Assembly (NCBI RefSeq): GCF_041146795.1
Contig: NC_135185.1
Coordinates: forward strand, 10,287,529 to 10,351,528
DNA length: 64,000 nt
Direction: 5' to 3'
Source: Maylandia zebra
Taxonomy: Eukaryota > Chordata > Actinopteri > Cichliformes > Cichlidae
In this document: positions 1 through 11,358 of the stretch, piece after piece
Position numbering within the stretch: position 1 is the first letter of the stretch
How the letters are laid out: each line of letters opens with the position of its first letter
Made by a program: the position numbers and the translations under genes
The notes under the pieces: model-generated
Told to the model about the DNA's origin: nothing
Seen by the model: only the letters and a program-made list of their open reading frames with translations
The model's database searches: none

Positions 1-57
1 TCTTATTAAAAAGCTATGAATATTTTTTTTTCTGAAGTAAAAACTGAAGTCATAATC

Positions 58-130
58 GAGCTGCACATTTCAGCCAGTGTGCTGCTGATCAGTGTATCGG
101 CCTTAGCAGGTCTCATGTATTTTCATTAAT
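58..130 (+). repeat. IRG-type 3' flank copy
   Basis: This stretch resembles the sequence just downstream of the IRG gene in this window (about 32517-32587). Both contain AGCTGCACATTT, then AGCC, a GCTGAT or CTGATC stretch, and GGCCT(C/T)AGCAGGTCTCAT at matching spacing. The simplest reading is that this is the 3' untranslated or flanking part of a second IRG-family gene lying off the left edge, produced by tandem duplication. No coding part of that gene is visible here. A dispersed repeat shared by both sites is the alternative. Confidence 0.5.
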
Positions 131-539
131 ACACAAACAACAATTTAGGAAAAAAATGCAGATGTGGATATTTAAAAAAAGCTTTCAATTTTTACAAATA
201 CTACATAAATACTATGATTTTATCTGTCACAAAATATGCAGCCTCACTCTCACTGTAACCACAAAAACGGGTTACTATGGGAGTCATGAGGAGTGGGAGT
301 ACTTGTCCTCTGAGACTGAGGAAATATTTGTAAAAAGAAAAAAAAAGTTTTCTCTGTGTCAGAATAATAAAGACCAAGTTTCTGGAAAAATGCGATGCAA
401 ATGTCATGGTCTTGGTAATCTGAGGATTTTTTCCCTTCTGTCTTTTCTCCCTCTTTCTCACTGGTCTCCTACCTAAAAAGGGAATATTCACCTGCCTGCC
501 CACTCTTCTTCACTTTCCTTCCACTTCATTCACAGAATT
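131..539. other. No gene seen
   Basis: AT-rich sequence. Two overlapping ORFs of about 100 codons on opposite strands (156-476 and 201-503) show no recognisable domain and no splice context; I regard them as chance. Confidence 0.5.
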
Positions 540-880
540 TGTTGGTTGTTCCTTATTGAAGAATAAGGCTTAGGGGGGACAGAGCCTTCAAATCTGTGGC
601 TCCAAGACTTTGTAATAATCTCCCACTCTGAGTTCGTGTAGCTGACCACGTGGACTTAAAAAGTAGTTAGAAATTATTTTTTTTAATTTAACAAAGCTTT
701 CTGTTTAGAGTCTTATTAATAATAACAACTGTTTTTATCCGCTTTTGTTTATTTGATCTTGTTCTGGGTTTTAAGTTGGCCTTGTATTGCTGTGCTATTC
801 ACTGTATTTTTGTTTGCTATTGCCTGTTATTATGATTATTCCCATATTAAATTTCTGTTTTGTAAAGTCCCCTTTTAAAG
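540..880 (+). mobile_element. LINE 3'-end relic
   Basis: Translation of about 560-660 gives a degraded FKSVAPRLCNNLPL then VRVADHVDL. This matches the usual end of the fish L2-type LINE ORF, where a 'F..APRLWN.LP..IR..' motif precedes the stop. It is followed by T-rich 3' UTR-like sequence. A stop codon inside the motif shows it is dead. The assignment rests on one short motif. Confidence 0.4.
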
Positions 881-1107
881 AAAATTTTACTTAACGATTT
901 CTTCCTCTAAAACACCAGTGTTTCAATGTGGCTGTGATTAAAAAAATACTTAAAAAGTTTCTAATTGTTCCAAATGGCATAGCTAATTATTTGTAGAGCA
1001 AAGGTTTATTTGCAGACTTTTGCTCACGATGTAGAGTCATCATTTCATAACTGCTGAAAGCTACAGAAAGGACCAATGATGATCAGGATGGACGTTTCTG
1101 TTTTCAG

Positions 1108-1151
1108 GGGGCGGCATAGCTGGACTGGCAATTATCCAGCTATGCCGCCCC
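1108..1151. repeat. 17-bp perfect hairpin
   Basis: GGGGCGGCATAGCTGGA at 1108-1124 is exactly complementary to 1135-1151, leaving a 10-base loop. It is GC-rich in an AT-rich setting. It could be a transposon footprint or the core of a tiny MITE; no target duplication was identified. Confidence 0.75.
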
Positions 1152-1293
1152 AATGGTGATTTTTCGTTTTTATGGTCCGATGTTTTGTTTTTTGTAACGG
1201 TATAAACAATGAAAGCTGGTGGATTGGCCAGATGCTGGTCGATGTGTAAAAATAACTCAGTTGTTTGGTGGTGGCTAACGCGGAGCTTCCACG

Positions 1294-2009
1294 GAAAGTA
1301 ATGTGCAGTAGTTAGTGCTTTTTTAAACCGAGATTCCTGGGCTCATGTTCCTCATGCTCACATGTTTTCTTTTATCCAAAAACAGGTTAGTTTGGCGATC
1401 GTGTAACTTGTCCTTGACCTTTTTACTGGCTCGAGGAGGTGGTTCCTAATGCTGGCTGGTCCAAATATTTAGGATGGGTCAAATGCCGAGTCTCCATATG
1501 GAAACAAAAGGATATTTTCCATGTTATATCTTAAATGTGTATAAATGGGATCTGTTGATGTCCAATAAAAGTAACAAACAATGAATGTAAATCTGTTTTT
1601 TTAAACTTTGTAGACTCGTTTACCCGCTCCAGTGAAAGCAAACAAAACAAAACAACAATGATAGTGGCTTTAAAGAGATTATGAAAAAAATGCAATACAT
1701 TTGTTTTTTGCTACATTAACAGCTCCAAACTTTTCCCGTTTTCCCACTCTGACTTCCTGCAGGACCCACACGGACTTTAATTCAGAGTGAAATCCAGTTC
1801 AGCCACAACATTAACTGTGTTCAACCTTTCATGGTGCTGGAGGGCTTTCAATAAATATAAATAGATGGTTAAGGTGAGAGATTACTATTGTCTTTTACAT
1901 CGGTACAAAGGGAGGACTAAATGCCAAAAGAGAGAGACGTTTTTTAAAAAATGACGCTTTAAAACAGTTCAAGTATCTCTGTGTTTAAGGAGAGAGGGGA
2001 ATAACTGCA
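1294..2009 (+). repeat. Segmental duplication, copy A
   Basis: About 700 bp recur nearly unchanged from 4916. From 5507 the second copy is interrupted by a large transposon, then resumes at 14177. Differences are a few substitutions and single-base indels (for example ACATG versus ACATGG, GTAAC versus GTAGC). It contains TATAAATGGG and AATAAAAG, so an LTR origin was considered, but the edges lack clear TG/CA ends and target duplications. No ORF is conserved. Confidence 0.85.
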
Positions 2010-2766
2010 ATAAGCAACAGCAAAAACACGTAGCCCACCTGAGCTGACCGGGTAGACACAGGGACCATGACAGCTATAGATGAACTTAAGTCTGTTTTGA
2101 GAATATAAGTACTAGAAAGTACAGATATTTGTTTAAAAATGTTGGGATTAAAAGGAAAAAGTTGTCAGAAATACAAACACTCAAGTAAAGTGCAGGAACT
2201 TTACAATTCTACTTAAGTACACTAACAAAGTATCTGTAAAGCCACTGTCATTATCATAATGAAAATAACTCAGCCTTTACCAAGAAACTAGAAGTAATAT
2301 ATTAGAAGGAAAAATAAAAAGTTTCAAAACAGAAACTGCTGGTCAAAAGCCAGAATCAAGAAACTTTTATATATGTAGTTCCAACTGTCCGTGTCCTGCT
2401 GAGCTTAAGATGCTGAAAACTGTTGAACTCAGAGACTCTTCTTCTTTGAGGCAGTTGGCAAACAAAAAATTGCTAAAATCCAACAGAACCACAAAGCAGC
2501 AGGGAGTGCAGATCAAAATGTCAGGTAGCATATTCAGAGCTTTTAAATGAAGAAAACCTTAATTAAAAAAAGATAAAAGTTCAGACAGCTGGGGGTAGAA
2601 CTGCAGACTGCCCAGTAAATCAGCAGCCTCACTTTTACAGTAAGGGGGATAAATGTTGCAGTTCAACAAGTTAAAACTAATCATATAGGTAACTGATGAT
2701 GAACCAGAATCTTGATAATAATTTAGTTACATGAATTCTTGTGAAGAACATTTAAAAGTTCCACAT
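2010..2766. other. No gene seen
   Basis: AT-rich single-copy sequence without a usable ORF or a recognisable repeat end. Confidence 0.5.
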
Positions 2767-3071
2767 TGTAACGGCGGTCTGGCGAGGAAGGAGCGACCAG
2801 TAGGTCCAGAGGGGCACGTGGTGTGAAGGTTAGCCGGACATCTCGGAGGTCAGTCAGTCAAAGTAACAGTCCTTTATTTGGCGTTAACAGAACAAGACCA
2901 TACAAGCCAGGTCTCCGCGGCTCTACCCTGTTCATACATACGTACATGTGCCAGGGTTAAGTAGTCACCGACGCCATTTTACGTTCTCTGTAAACAGATG
3001 CACGGAGAGCAACGTGCTCGCCTGTAATGGCGGCCGCTGCACTCACACTAGTGAACCTTCCAACTATTACA
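2767..3071 (-). mobile_element. LTR-like segment, minus strand
   Basis: Read on the minus strand the segment starts TGTAATAG and ends CGTTACA. It has a polyadenylation signal (AATAAA, the complement of TTTATTT near 2873-2879) about two thirds along. It is GC-richer than its neighbours. No matching 5-bp target duplication was found (cacat versus ataat), so it may be truncated or old. Confidence 0.5.
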
Positions 3072-4395
3072 ATAATAGGACGACACCCCGTAGCAGTATT
3101 ATACCATAATAAGTGTTGTTGCAACATGTAGAACTAAATGTGTAGAAGTTTGAAATATTCAAAAACCAAAGCAACAACAAAGTAATGATTAGAAGTTTAA
3201 CAGAAATGTACCAGCTTTTAACAACCTCACCAGCTATTTGTGTAGAGATTGTTACGTTTACGAGGCGCACCCAAATGCATCACAGTCATTGATTTTTCAC
3301 TGAGTGCAGTGAGTCCGGGTTCATCTGCTGTAGATGTGCAGTTTGTCAGTGAAGATATCACTGTGACCTGACTGGTTACCGCCCTGTCATCGAAACTATG
3401 ATAAGACTCTACATTGTACTCATGCAGCTGGCTGTAAAACCAGGCTTTAAGCATTCAGTGTTTACAGTAGCTGATACTGAAACTCTAATTACTCTTACTG
3501 TTCATCATTAACTGACTGCAACATCTTGGGATGTTTTTTTTACATCTGTTTTCTGCTTTAAAATTTAAAATTACATAACTGATGTCAACAGTTCGTGGGC
3601 ATTATGCACAAACACAGAGGAGTATTTCCCAGCCTGGCAGTTCACAGACTCCAGGACCCTACAAAATTCAAACCTCACAAGTCACTTTGAGTTTTCAAGT
3701 CTCTGCAGAATCCTGCTTGTAGTGCTCTGTGCACGCTTGTCTTTGGAGCAGAGACCATTCTTAGCCACTCACAGCTACGGGACACGTACAGGTATGTGTC
3801 CCTGCTCTTGATTGGTTTAGAGGGTCGTTCTTGTGTTTCTGTGTCATTAATGCAGCAGATTTCATTCTGCTGTCACAGAGAAAGCACGTACACACCACTT
3901 TCAGGACATCTGTGGGTTTGTGGTTGTAATTAAGCTACGAATACAGAATTTCTACACACACACACACACACACACCTGGTAAGACGTGGTAAGATTTTGA
4001 GTTTTTGCAGTGTGGGGCTGGAAAAAATAATTCTCTTCATATTTGTTACGGTTTGTACGCGGTTCAGAGTTTGTAAGTGTTTTGGAGTTTTGTACGTGCT
4101 TTGTCTCTAGGGGCCACCATGGTTTGTTGGGTCTAAAACGTAAACCCCGCTGACTCAGAGACAGATCCGTGTGAACAAAGCAAGACCACACAGCGCTCTT
4201 TGTCTTTTTACTTGCAGCAGAGATGTCCGGTCAGGGTCTCAGAGTTGAAAGCTCTTCACCTGATCTCAGCCAACTTCCAACCTGACTTGTTGCCTCTTTT
4301 ATTGACAACAGCAGTTATAAAAACATCTCGTTAGTTATGTGACAGTTAAGGCGCGCGTACGTGAGCAAGTGAGTGTGTGTGTGTGACGTTTGCTA
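3072..4395. other. Intergenic, with CA repeat
   Basis: No recognisable gene. It holds a short (CA)n microsatellite at 3953-3975 and a (GT)n stretch near 4374-4385. Two 20-bp near-copies of TCACACCACATATGGCGTGA follow at 4396-4415 and 4436-4455; each is itself an imperfect palindrome. Confidence 0.5.
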
Positions 4396-4481
4396 TCACA
4401 CCACATATGGCGTGACCTCTGAACGACATCTCCAGTCACACCACATATGGCGTGAGCTTTCAATGAACCAACAAAGCAGAA

Positions 4482-4937
4482 GTGAGCGGTATAGCTGAAC
4501 TTATAAAAACAGGAACTTGTGGTTTCTTATGTGCAATGGAAAATTACAGCAAAGAGACCAGCCCCCACATCTTATGCATGCAAGAGAAGCTAAAACCTAA
4601 TATGGAAAAAACATTTTATCAGCACACATGTAAGCAATGGTTCTGTGACTTTCCCATCAATCTTTATGGTTTGATGGGAAATTGGTTAAATGATTGTTTA
4701 GCTCATGTCTGGATGACAGCAGATAATTCTGATGAAAAGGAAACTAAACCCGTAACTAACTGTAAGCACGTTGCAGCTGAGTCGAGGGCTAATAAAGATA
4801 AGACCATGTGGTGTCCAGCAGGACTACGCGTGCCACGGACAGTCCATTTGGGACATCTGAAAGACTCATTGTGTAACTCAGGGTGTAAGCAGCAACTCCT
4901 ATATTGTAGACATAAGAAAGTAATGTGCAGTAGTTAG
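4482..4937 (+). CDS. Cysteine-rich ORF, unknown
   Basis: An open frame of 151 codons with about 15 cysteines spread along its length and no recognised domain. It has no hydrophobic signal peptide or membrane segment that I can see. Its last 20 or so bases run into the second copy of the 0.7-kb duplication (from 4916), so the present C-terminus belongs to repeat sequence. Neither upstream splice sites nor a promoter could be defined. It could be an internal exon of a decayed gene, part of a retroelement ORF, or chance. I do not recognise it and assign no function. Confidence 0.2.
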   Translation: MSGIAELIKTGTCGFLCAMENYSKETSPHILCMQEKLKPNMEKTFYQHTCKQWFCDFPINLYGLMGNWLNDCLAHVWMTADNSDEKETKPVTNCKHVAAESRANKDKTMWCPAGLRVPRTVHLGHLKDSLCNSGCKQQLLYCRHKKVMCSS

Positions 4938-5506
4938 TGCTTTTTTAAACCGAGATTCCTGGGCTCATGTTCCTCATGCTCACATGGTTTTCTTTTATCC
5001 AAAAACAGGTTAGTTTGGCGATCGTGTAGCTTGTCCTTGACCTTTTTACTGGCTCGAGGAGGTGGTTCCTAATGCTGGCTGGTCCAAATATTTAGGATGG
5101 GTCAAATGCCGAGTCTCCATATGGAAACAAAAGGATATTTTCCATGTTATATCTTAAATGTGTATAAATGGGATCTGTTGATGTCCAATAAAAGTAACAA
5201 ACAATGAATGTAAATCTGTTTTTTTAAACTTTGTAGACTCGTTTACCCGCTCCAGTGAAAGCAAACAAAACAAAACAACAATGATAGTGGCTTTAAAGAG
5301 ATTATGAAAAAAATGCAATACATTTGTTTTTTGCTACATTAACAGCTCCAAACTTTTCCCGTTTTCCCACTCTGACTTCCTGCAGGACCCACACGGACTT
5401 TAATTCAGAGTGAAATCCAGTTCAGCCACAACATTAACTGTGTTCAACCTTTCATGGTGCTGGAGGCCTTTTAATAAATATAAATAGGTGGTTAAGGTGA
5501 GAGATT
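4916..5506 (+). repeat. Segmental duplication, copy B (left part)
   Basis: Matches 1294-1884 with only scattered differences. It ends in GAGATT immediately before the CAGGG terminus of the inserted element. Confidence 0.85.
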
Positions 5507-6455
5507 CAGGGTTCGTATGGGTGCTTGAAATCCTTGAAAATGCTTGAATTTTAATGCTGTCTTTTCAAGGTTTGATAAGTGCTTGAATTTCAGATGTGGT
5601 GCTTAAAAGTGCTTGAAAATGTAGCTGTATTTCATTCACAACAAATAACTATCTGATTAAATAGTTTTCTTATCAGATAGAGAAATAAAATGAGTCGCAA
5701 AATGTAAAAGCAAAATTTCCCTGCCTGGCTGCCTTGTGTCTGTTTCAACGTGTGACCCCGCCCCTCCCTCCTAACAGTCGGGGATGAGTGCGCTAACATA
5801 CCTGTAGGTCGCTGTTTTAATGTGTGTTTGATGGAAAACAACAATGGCGGAGTTTGTGCTCTCTAGTCGCATGATAGGTGAGTCCTAGTAAATAATTTTC
5901 CAGTACGTGTACGTTACACATGGTATTTTTTAAAATTATGATTATTATTTTGCTAGCTATCAAACTCGCTGGAGAAATGATTGAAATGCTCTGAGTGTGA
6001 TGCAGTATGGCAGCGCTGTTATGGAATATGCTGTGAACTTAGCTAACATTACTTAGCAGTAATATGAGTTAATTTACTCAAGTGAAAGCTTTAAACATTA
6101 GCCCGATATATAACTAGCCAACTTAAGGCTTTCTGGTTAACCCTCTGGGGTCCAACGTGCGGACTTCATACTATGTACCAGTTTTTAAATTGTGTTGATA
6201 GGCCACGTCAAACCGATGTTTTTTGTTTTTTTCTGAATACAACAGTGGCGTTTACTCGGGGAAGAAACGGTAAAAAAAAACTGCGTTTTTTTTTTGCAGA
6301 ACTGCGCTAGCAAACACGCTTTGCTTGTGAGTGAAAACAGAAAAAGAAAAAACAATTCTTCCCTATTGGTGGAAAAATGTACCATGTCGACCAATCAAAA
6401 AATGATATGGCAACATGTGCAATTTGGTCGTTTGGGAAGAGGGGGAAGCTTTAGG

Positions 6456-6591
6456 ATTTTTTCAGAAATCTCTCAGTCAGAACATGCAATATCATGCTTA
6501 GGTAACTAGCGAAACTAGCGAGCTAACTTCCGCTAGCTTCCTGCTAACTTCTAACTCCGTTAAATGTAATAAATTTTGTTTTCATGGATGC
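6456..6591 (+). repeat. 136-bp direct repeat, copy 1
   Basis: Matches 7088-7223 at a constant offset of 632 bp with no visible indel. It includes the 'AACTAGCGAAACTAGCGAGC' motif. The two copies sit either side of the palindrome inside the piggyBac-like element. Confidence 0.9.
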
Positions 6592-6963
6592 AAGAGAGAG
6601 CGAGAGCGAGTGAGCAAAAGAGAGAGTTTTGATACGTGAGAGATTTGTGACGTTTGCCGTGTTTGGAGTCTCAAGTTAGTGTGTTGTCTTGTGTAGTTAG
6701 TGTGTAGTTGTAGTTGTTGCTGTTGCTGCAAAAAAGCCACCAAAGGCAGATTGCAGTGTAAATGCTGAGTGACACAGCTGCTGTCAGACCTGCAGGTTTA
6801 TCCCTGTGCTGTTCTCATCTGTGTTATAGTGACACAAACTATTTTTTGGAGTTGCATAAATAATTTGTGTGCCTTCTTATTTGACGCAGAGCACCTGAGT
6901 GTTCTGTAAATAGTTTTAAATGGTTATATAAAAAACGTCTGAGTCTTGGCTGCATTTGCATTT

Positions 6964-7021
6964 GCGATCACGTAGCACATCATTATATACCATGGTATAT
7001 AATGATGTGCTACGTGATCGC
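6964..7021. repeat. 58-bp perfect palindrome
   Basis: The two 29-base halves, meeting at CCA|TGG, are exact reverse complements with no loop (starts GCGATCACGTAGCACATC). Perfect spacerless palindromes of this size are unstable and rarely kept, so it is probably recent. Confidence 0.95.
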
Positions 7022-7087
7022 TAGCCCAACTTCAGTAACCCTACAAACGTCACTGCTGTTTAGTTTCCTGTCTTCATTTATGTTTGA

Positions 7088-7223
7088 ATTTTTTCAGAAA
7101 TCTCTCAGTCAGAACATGCAATATCATGCTTAGGTAACTAGCGAAACTAGCGAGCTAACTTCCGCTAGCTTCCTGCTAACTTCTAACTCCGTTAAATGTA
7201 ATAAATTTTGTTTTCATGGATGC
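7088..7223 (+). repeat. 136-bp direct repeat, copy 2
   Basis: Second copy of 6456-6591, inside the piggyBac-like element. Confidence 0.9.
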
Positions 7224-8028
7224 CTGGAAGTTAAACTTCATAGTTACACCTGGTAAAGCAGCAATGCTGATCGTTTTATTAAAGATGAAAGAATTTAGAC
7301 AGTTTTTAACTCTCAGTGATGCTGCAGTGTTCGTTTGACCTGAAGCGTACGGAGTTTAGGACCCAGATTACTCCCAGATTTAAGAGCATCTTAGTCCGAC
7401 AAATACAGCGCTTGCATGTTCTGAAAAAAAATGTGCTTTGTCGTGTATCTGAAGGACAAACACCAAACCAGTTCCACATCACTGAAGTTGCACCATTTTT
7501 ACAAACCAATTCTGGTTCATCTGTTTCACTCAACAATCGGCCATGTGAACGGTATAATATGGCCCAGCCCTACTTGTGCATATGTTTTAAAAATGTACAA
7601 GTTGTATTTGCATTTCAAGTTATGAAAATGATTCGTTAAACATGATTATGGTTTTTACAGTCAAAAATATCACTTTCTACTCGTATTTTAAATTATGTCT
7701 GAATTTAGTTAAATTGTGCTGAAATAAAGGTGAAAGGTAAAGGTAAAGGTGAAATATAGAGGCGAAATCAAAAGTAGTCAAAAACGGCCAGTTATACCCT
7801 GAACACCAGAGGGTTAAAAGGCTAAAAGCAAAGTTGTCACCAAGTACTGTTTATATTTGTGTGTATTGCTGCAGCTTTTTTGAGTATTAACTTGGTGCCT
7901 TTGGGTGAAATAATGGTAATATGAGTGATCCATATGGTCACAAAGAATAGCCACTTGTTTCTGTGCTACCAAAGTTCCCTGGCTTTCATTCAAAATGTGT
8001 TTATGGTCAGCACCGACACACTAAACTA

Positions 8029-9379
8029 CACTCAACAAAAATATAAACGCAACACCTTTGTTACTGCTCCCATTCCCCATGGGATGGACGTAGAGACCTA
8101 AAATTCATTCCAGATACACAATATAACCATCCCTCCCAAACAGTGGTCACAAATCAGTCCAAATGTGTGGTAGTGGGCACATCTGCCATATTGAGATAAT
8201 CCATCCCACCTCACAGGTGTGCCACATCAGGATGCTGATCTGACATCATGAGTAGTGCACAGGTGTACCTCAGACTGCCCACAACAAAAGGCCACCCTGG
8301 AATGTGCAGTTTTTTGCGCTATTGGGGGTCTGGGGACCCAGAACCGGTCAGTATCTGGTGTGACCACCATTTGCCTCATGCAGTGCAACACATCGTCGCA
8401 TGGAGTCTATCAGATTGTCAATTGTGGCCTGTGGAATGTTGGTCCACTCCACTTCAATGGCTGTGTGAGGTTGTTGGATATTCGTGGGAACTGGTACACA
8501 CTGTCGTATACGCCGGTCAAGCACATCCCGAACATGCTCAATGGGTGACATGTCCGGTGAGTATGCTGGCCATGCAAGAACTGGGACATTCTCAGCTGCC
8601 ATCTGCCCTGAACAATGTGAACCATGATTCATCCGTGAAGCGCACACCTCTCCAACGTGCCAGACGCCATCGAATGTGAGCATTTGCCCACACAAGTCTG
8701 TTACGGCGACGAGCTGGAGTCAGGTCAAGACCCCGATGAGGACGACGGGCATGCAGTTGAGCGTCCCTGAGACGGTTTCTGAGTTTGTGCAGAAATTGTT
8801 TGGTTGTGCAAACCAATTGTTCCAGCAGCTGTCTGGGTGGCTGGTCTCAGACGATCTTGGAGGTGAACCTGCTGGATGTGGAGGTCCTGGGCTGGTGTGG
8901 TTACACGAGGTCTGCGGTTGTGAGGCCGGTTGGATGTGCTGCCATATTCTCTGAAACGCCTGTGGAGACGGCTTATGGTTGAGAAATGAACATTCAATGC
9001 ACGGGCGACAGATCTGGTTGACATTCCTGCTGTCAGCATGCCAGTTGCACGCTCCCTCATTGCTTGTGGCATCTGTGGCATTTTGCTGTGAGACAAAACT
9101 GCACATTCCAGGGTGGCCTTTTGTTGTGGGCAGTCTGAGGTACACCTGTGCACTACTCATGATGTCAGATCAGCATCCTGATGTGGCACACCTGTGAGGT
9201 GGGATGGATTATCTCAATATGGCAGATGTGCCCACTACCACACATTTGGACTGATTTGTGACCACTGTTTGGGAGGGATGGTTATATTGTGTATCTGGAA
9301 TGAATTTTAGGTCTCTACGTCCATCCCATGGGGAATGGGAGCAGTAACAAAGGTGTTGCGTTTATATTTTTGTTGAGTG
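8029..9379 (-). mobile_element. Tc1-like element, copy 1
   Basis: TA duplications (8027-8028 and 9380-9381) flank ends CACTCAACAAAAATATAAAC in inverted orientation. The terminal inverted repeats are long, about 285 bp. Length is 1351 bp. The interior encodes a broken Tc1/mariner transposase on the minus strand. It is the same family as 43934-45286 and sits inside the CAGGGTTCGTA element. Confidence 0.93.
8348..9081 (-). pseudogene. Tc1-like transposase, broken
   Basis: Cut-and-paste transposase relic. The start MPQMPQAMRERATGML leads into a paired-type helix-turn-helix (STRSVARALNVHFSTISRLH) and the second DNA-binding region (RNRLRDAQLHARRPHRG). The first catalytic Asp is kept in FTDESWFT and the last catalytic pair in SPDMSPIEHV. 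Two lesions are seen. A 2-bp deletion near 8781 (CTGAGTTT where copy 2 has CTGACAGTTT) shifts frame before the second DNA-binding part. An internal deletion after FRADGS removes the region that should hold the second Asp and shifts frame again. Family proteins are about 340 aa, so roughly 100 residues are missing. It cannot be active. Confidence 0.85.
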
Positions 9380-9555
9380 TACTTAAACATTATAAATGGC
9401 TTCAAGCTCACACTGAGGCCTGTGGGGCACAATCAGCCACTGAGACAGTACACACATTTTTGTGTATTTGTATATGAATATTTCATACTTGAAGGCTGCC
9501 TGTTTATTTAAGGGAGATGAACAAAATACATTGGAATTGTACATAATAATATCAC

Positions 9556-10161
9556 TGTTATGGCCCTGTCCATAATCTGTTTTGGTGGCTGTTGTTGTCT
9601 GTGCCTTTAAGTCTTTGCAGGTCCCGGAGTGGATGAGCTGATGGCTGCTGATTGGCCCCCTGGCCATGTGATCTTCTTCAAATCCCTCGCCAGCAGTTGT
9701 CCTGGGGCAGCCACTGACAGCAGCAGCAGACCTGACCCTGGCCTCCAAAAACCTGAGACTTTTGTGCCTGTGATTTTTGCAGCTTTTCTGAGTTTTGTAT
9801 ATAGTGTGTACATTAGTTTTCATTGTAAATAGCACTGCAACAGAAGGGGTGAGCTGCCTTATTGTTTTTCCTTGCACTGTTTTCTCCTGTTTATTTCAGT
9901 TAGGGAGTTAGGTGTAGCGCTTGTCTTTTGTTTGATGTTTGATTTCACATAGGGTTTTAGATAGCACCTCCTCCTGACTTAGCTTGTTTTGTTTGTTATT
10001 TTGGCCTTTGTTCACCCCGAAGCTTCATTTTTGCAGTGTAGATAATAAAACACGATTCACTAAGAGATTGGTTTCCCTCTGTGTATGGTTTTGGGGACCA
10101 GGGCGGGGCAGTCTTTTCAAACTTATGTTGCGTTCCTGTACCCCTAGACTGGGGCGTAACA
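9556..10161. mobile_element. Solo LTR with 5-bp target duplication
   Basis: ATCAC directly precedes TGTTATGGCC at 9556 and directly follows CGTAACA at 10161. TG...CA ends, a 5-bp duplication, 606 bp length and an AATAAAAC signal near 10045 are diagnostic of a solo LTR left by recombination. The lineage (Ty3/gypsy or ERV) cannot be told from this alone. It is probably plus strand, from the signal. Confidence 0.85.
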
Positions 10162-11358
10162 ATCACGGATGATAAATTAGATAGATTTTAAGTAGATGTT
10201 TGTGCATTCTTAAAGTCTTATATGTTGAATTGAACTATGTGATCTATTCAAGCCTCTCCCAGTCTGTGCTGTTCTCCATGCCTGTCTGACTGTACATGAT
10301 GTTATTAGCACAAACACTTTAAAGGTGACCGTTTAGGACTTCAGCAATAATACAGACAGCAATGTAGTTAACGGTTGTTGTGAAATCAGTTTCACCTCGG
10401 TTCTTTTTATTCCTTGAGCATCCAGAGATGGCACCGGACTCAGTAGTCATTTTCACAAAATCTTTATTCATCTTTACTCATCTTCATTTACTCATCTTCA
10501 TTTATCTTTACTCTTCTTCATTTATCCTCATTTAAGCATGCACTTCTAGAAGGGAAGACTAGGCCGGCGTCCCTCTCCAAATCTTCACCCCTTTGTTCGT
10601 TACAGCCAGCTTTATAGAGGCGTCCCCATCATAAAACCCCCTACGGTGTGCTGCAAACTCTGTCTGTGTCTATGTGCACGAGCACATGAATGCCTACATG
10701 TGCGCGTTCCCGCGTGTCTATGTGAGTGCTCGTGTGTGACTGTGTACGCATACCTGTGTGTATGTGTGAGTGCACATGAGTGAGTGTGCGTGTGGATGTG
10801 TGTGCGTGACAGTTAAAACACTGTGGGTGTAGGTAACTCCCTAGATCATAAAACCCATCTCCCTTCCAGACCACAGTTATCCAGTTACAAAATGTTGAGA
10901 CCCCCACCCAAACATCCTCTGGGGAAATTCCACTCAGCATTAACTCCTCTCTGTTTTACTTTCACAGTTCAAGTGGGGGAGGGGTCTCCTACAATCTACT
11001 CCTAAGTTCACGACACAGTGAAGCCTTTATTATATTGAGGGCAGTGTCAATGTCTCTACAATAGTTCTACATTCTATGTTAACACATTTCTAAACTCTAA
11101 AATAAGGTAAACACTCCTACACAGTAAAACAGTTTTATTGGGAATTAACTTAAAAAACAAACAAACATCTGTCTATTTTTTGTCACACAGGAAAGAAGCA
11201 TCAATATCTGATGAGAAGACTCATTTATTTCTTTTTTGTTTTTTGGGGGGGTTTTTTCAACAGGAGAAGAATTTCTAACAAGTTGATTTGTTCACGTTTT
11301 CACATCTTAATTTTTAAGTGAAATGTGCATTTTGAGTTTATACACTATGTATATAAGG
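10162..11358. other. Repeat-rich, no gene
   Basis: Contains a TCATCTTCATTTA-type minisatellite (about 10463-10537) and a GT/TGTGYR-rich stretch (10660-10815). The region 10375-10640 reads on the minus strand like an LTR R-U5 piece (GAATAAAGATTTTGTG...). No coding evidence. Confidence 0.4.

Larger units (their letters stand above)
6141..7813. mobile_element. piggyBac-like non-autonomous element
   Basis: TTAA flanks both sides (6137-6140 and 7814-7817). The ends are CCCTCTGGGGTC and the inverse of CCCTCTGGTGTTC. TTAA target duplication with CCC-initial termini is the piggyBac signature. Short ORFs inside (6294-6509, 7316-7639) show no DDD transposase motifs, so it depends on another copy for movement. 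It holds a 136-bp direct repeat and a 58-bp palindrome. Confidence 0.7.

Noticed and set aside
1294..5506. LTR pair of a small retrotransposon
   Set aside because: No TG/CA edges, target duplication, primer site or pol frame could be shown; kept only as an alternative for the duplication.
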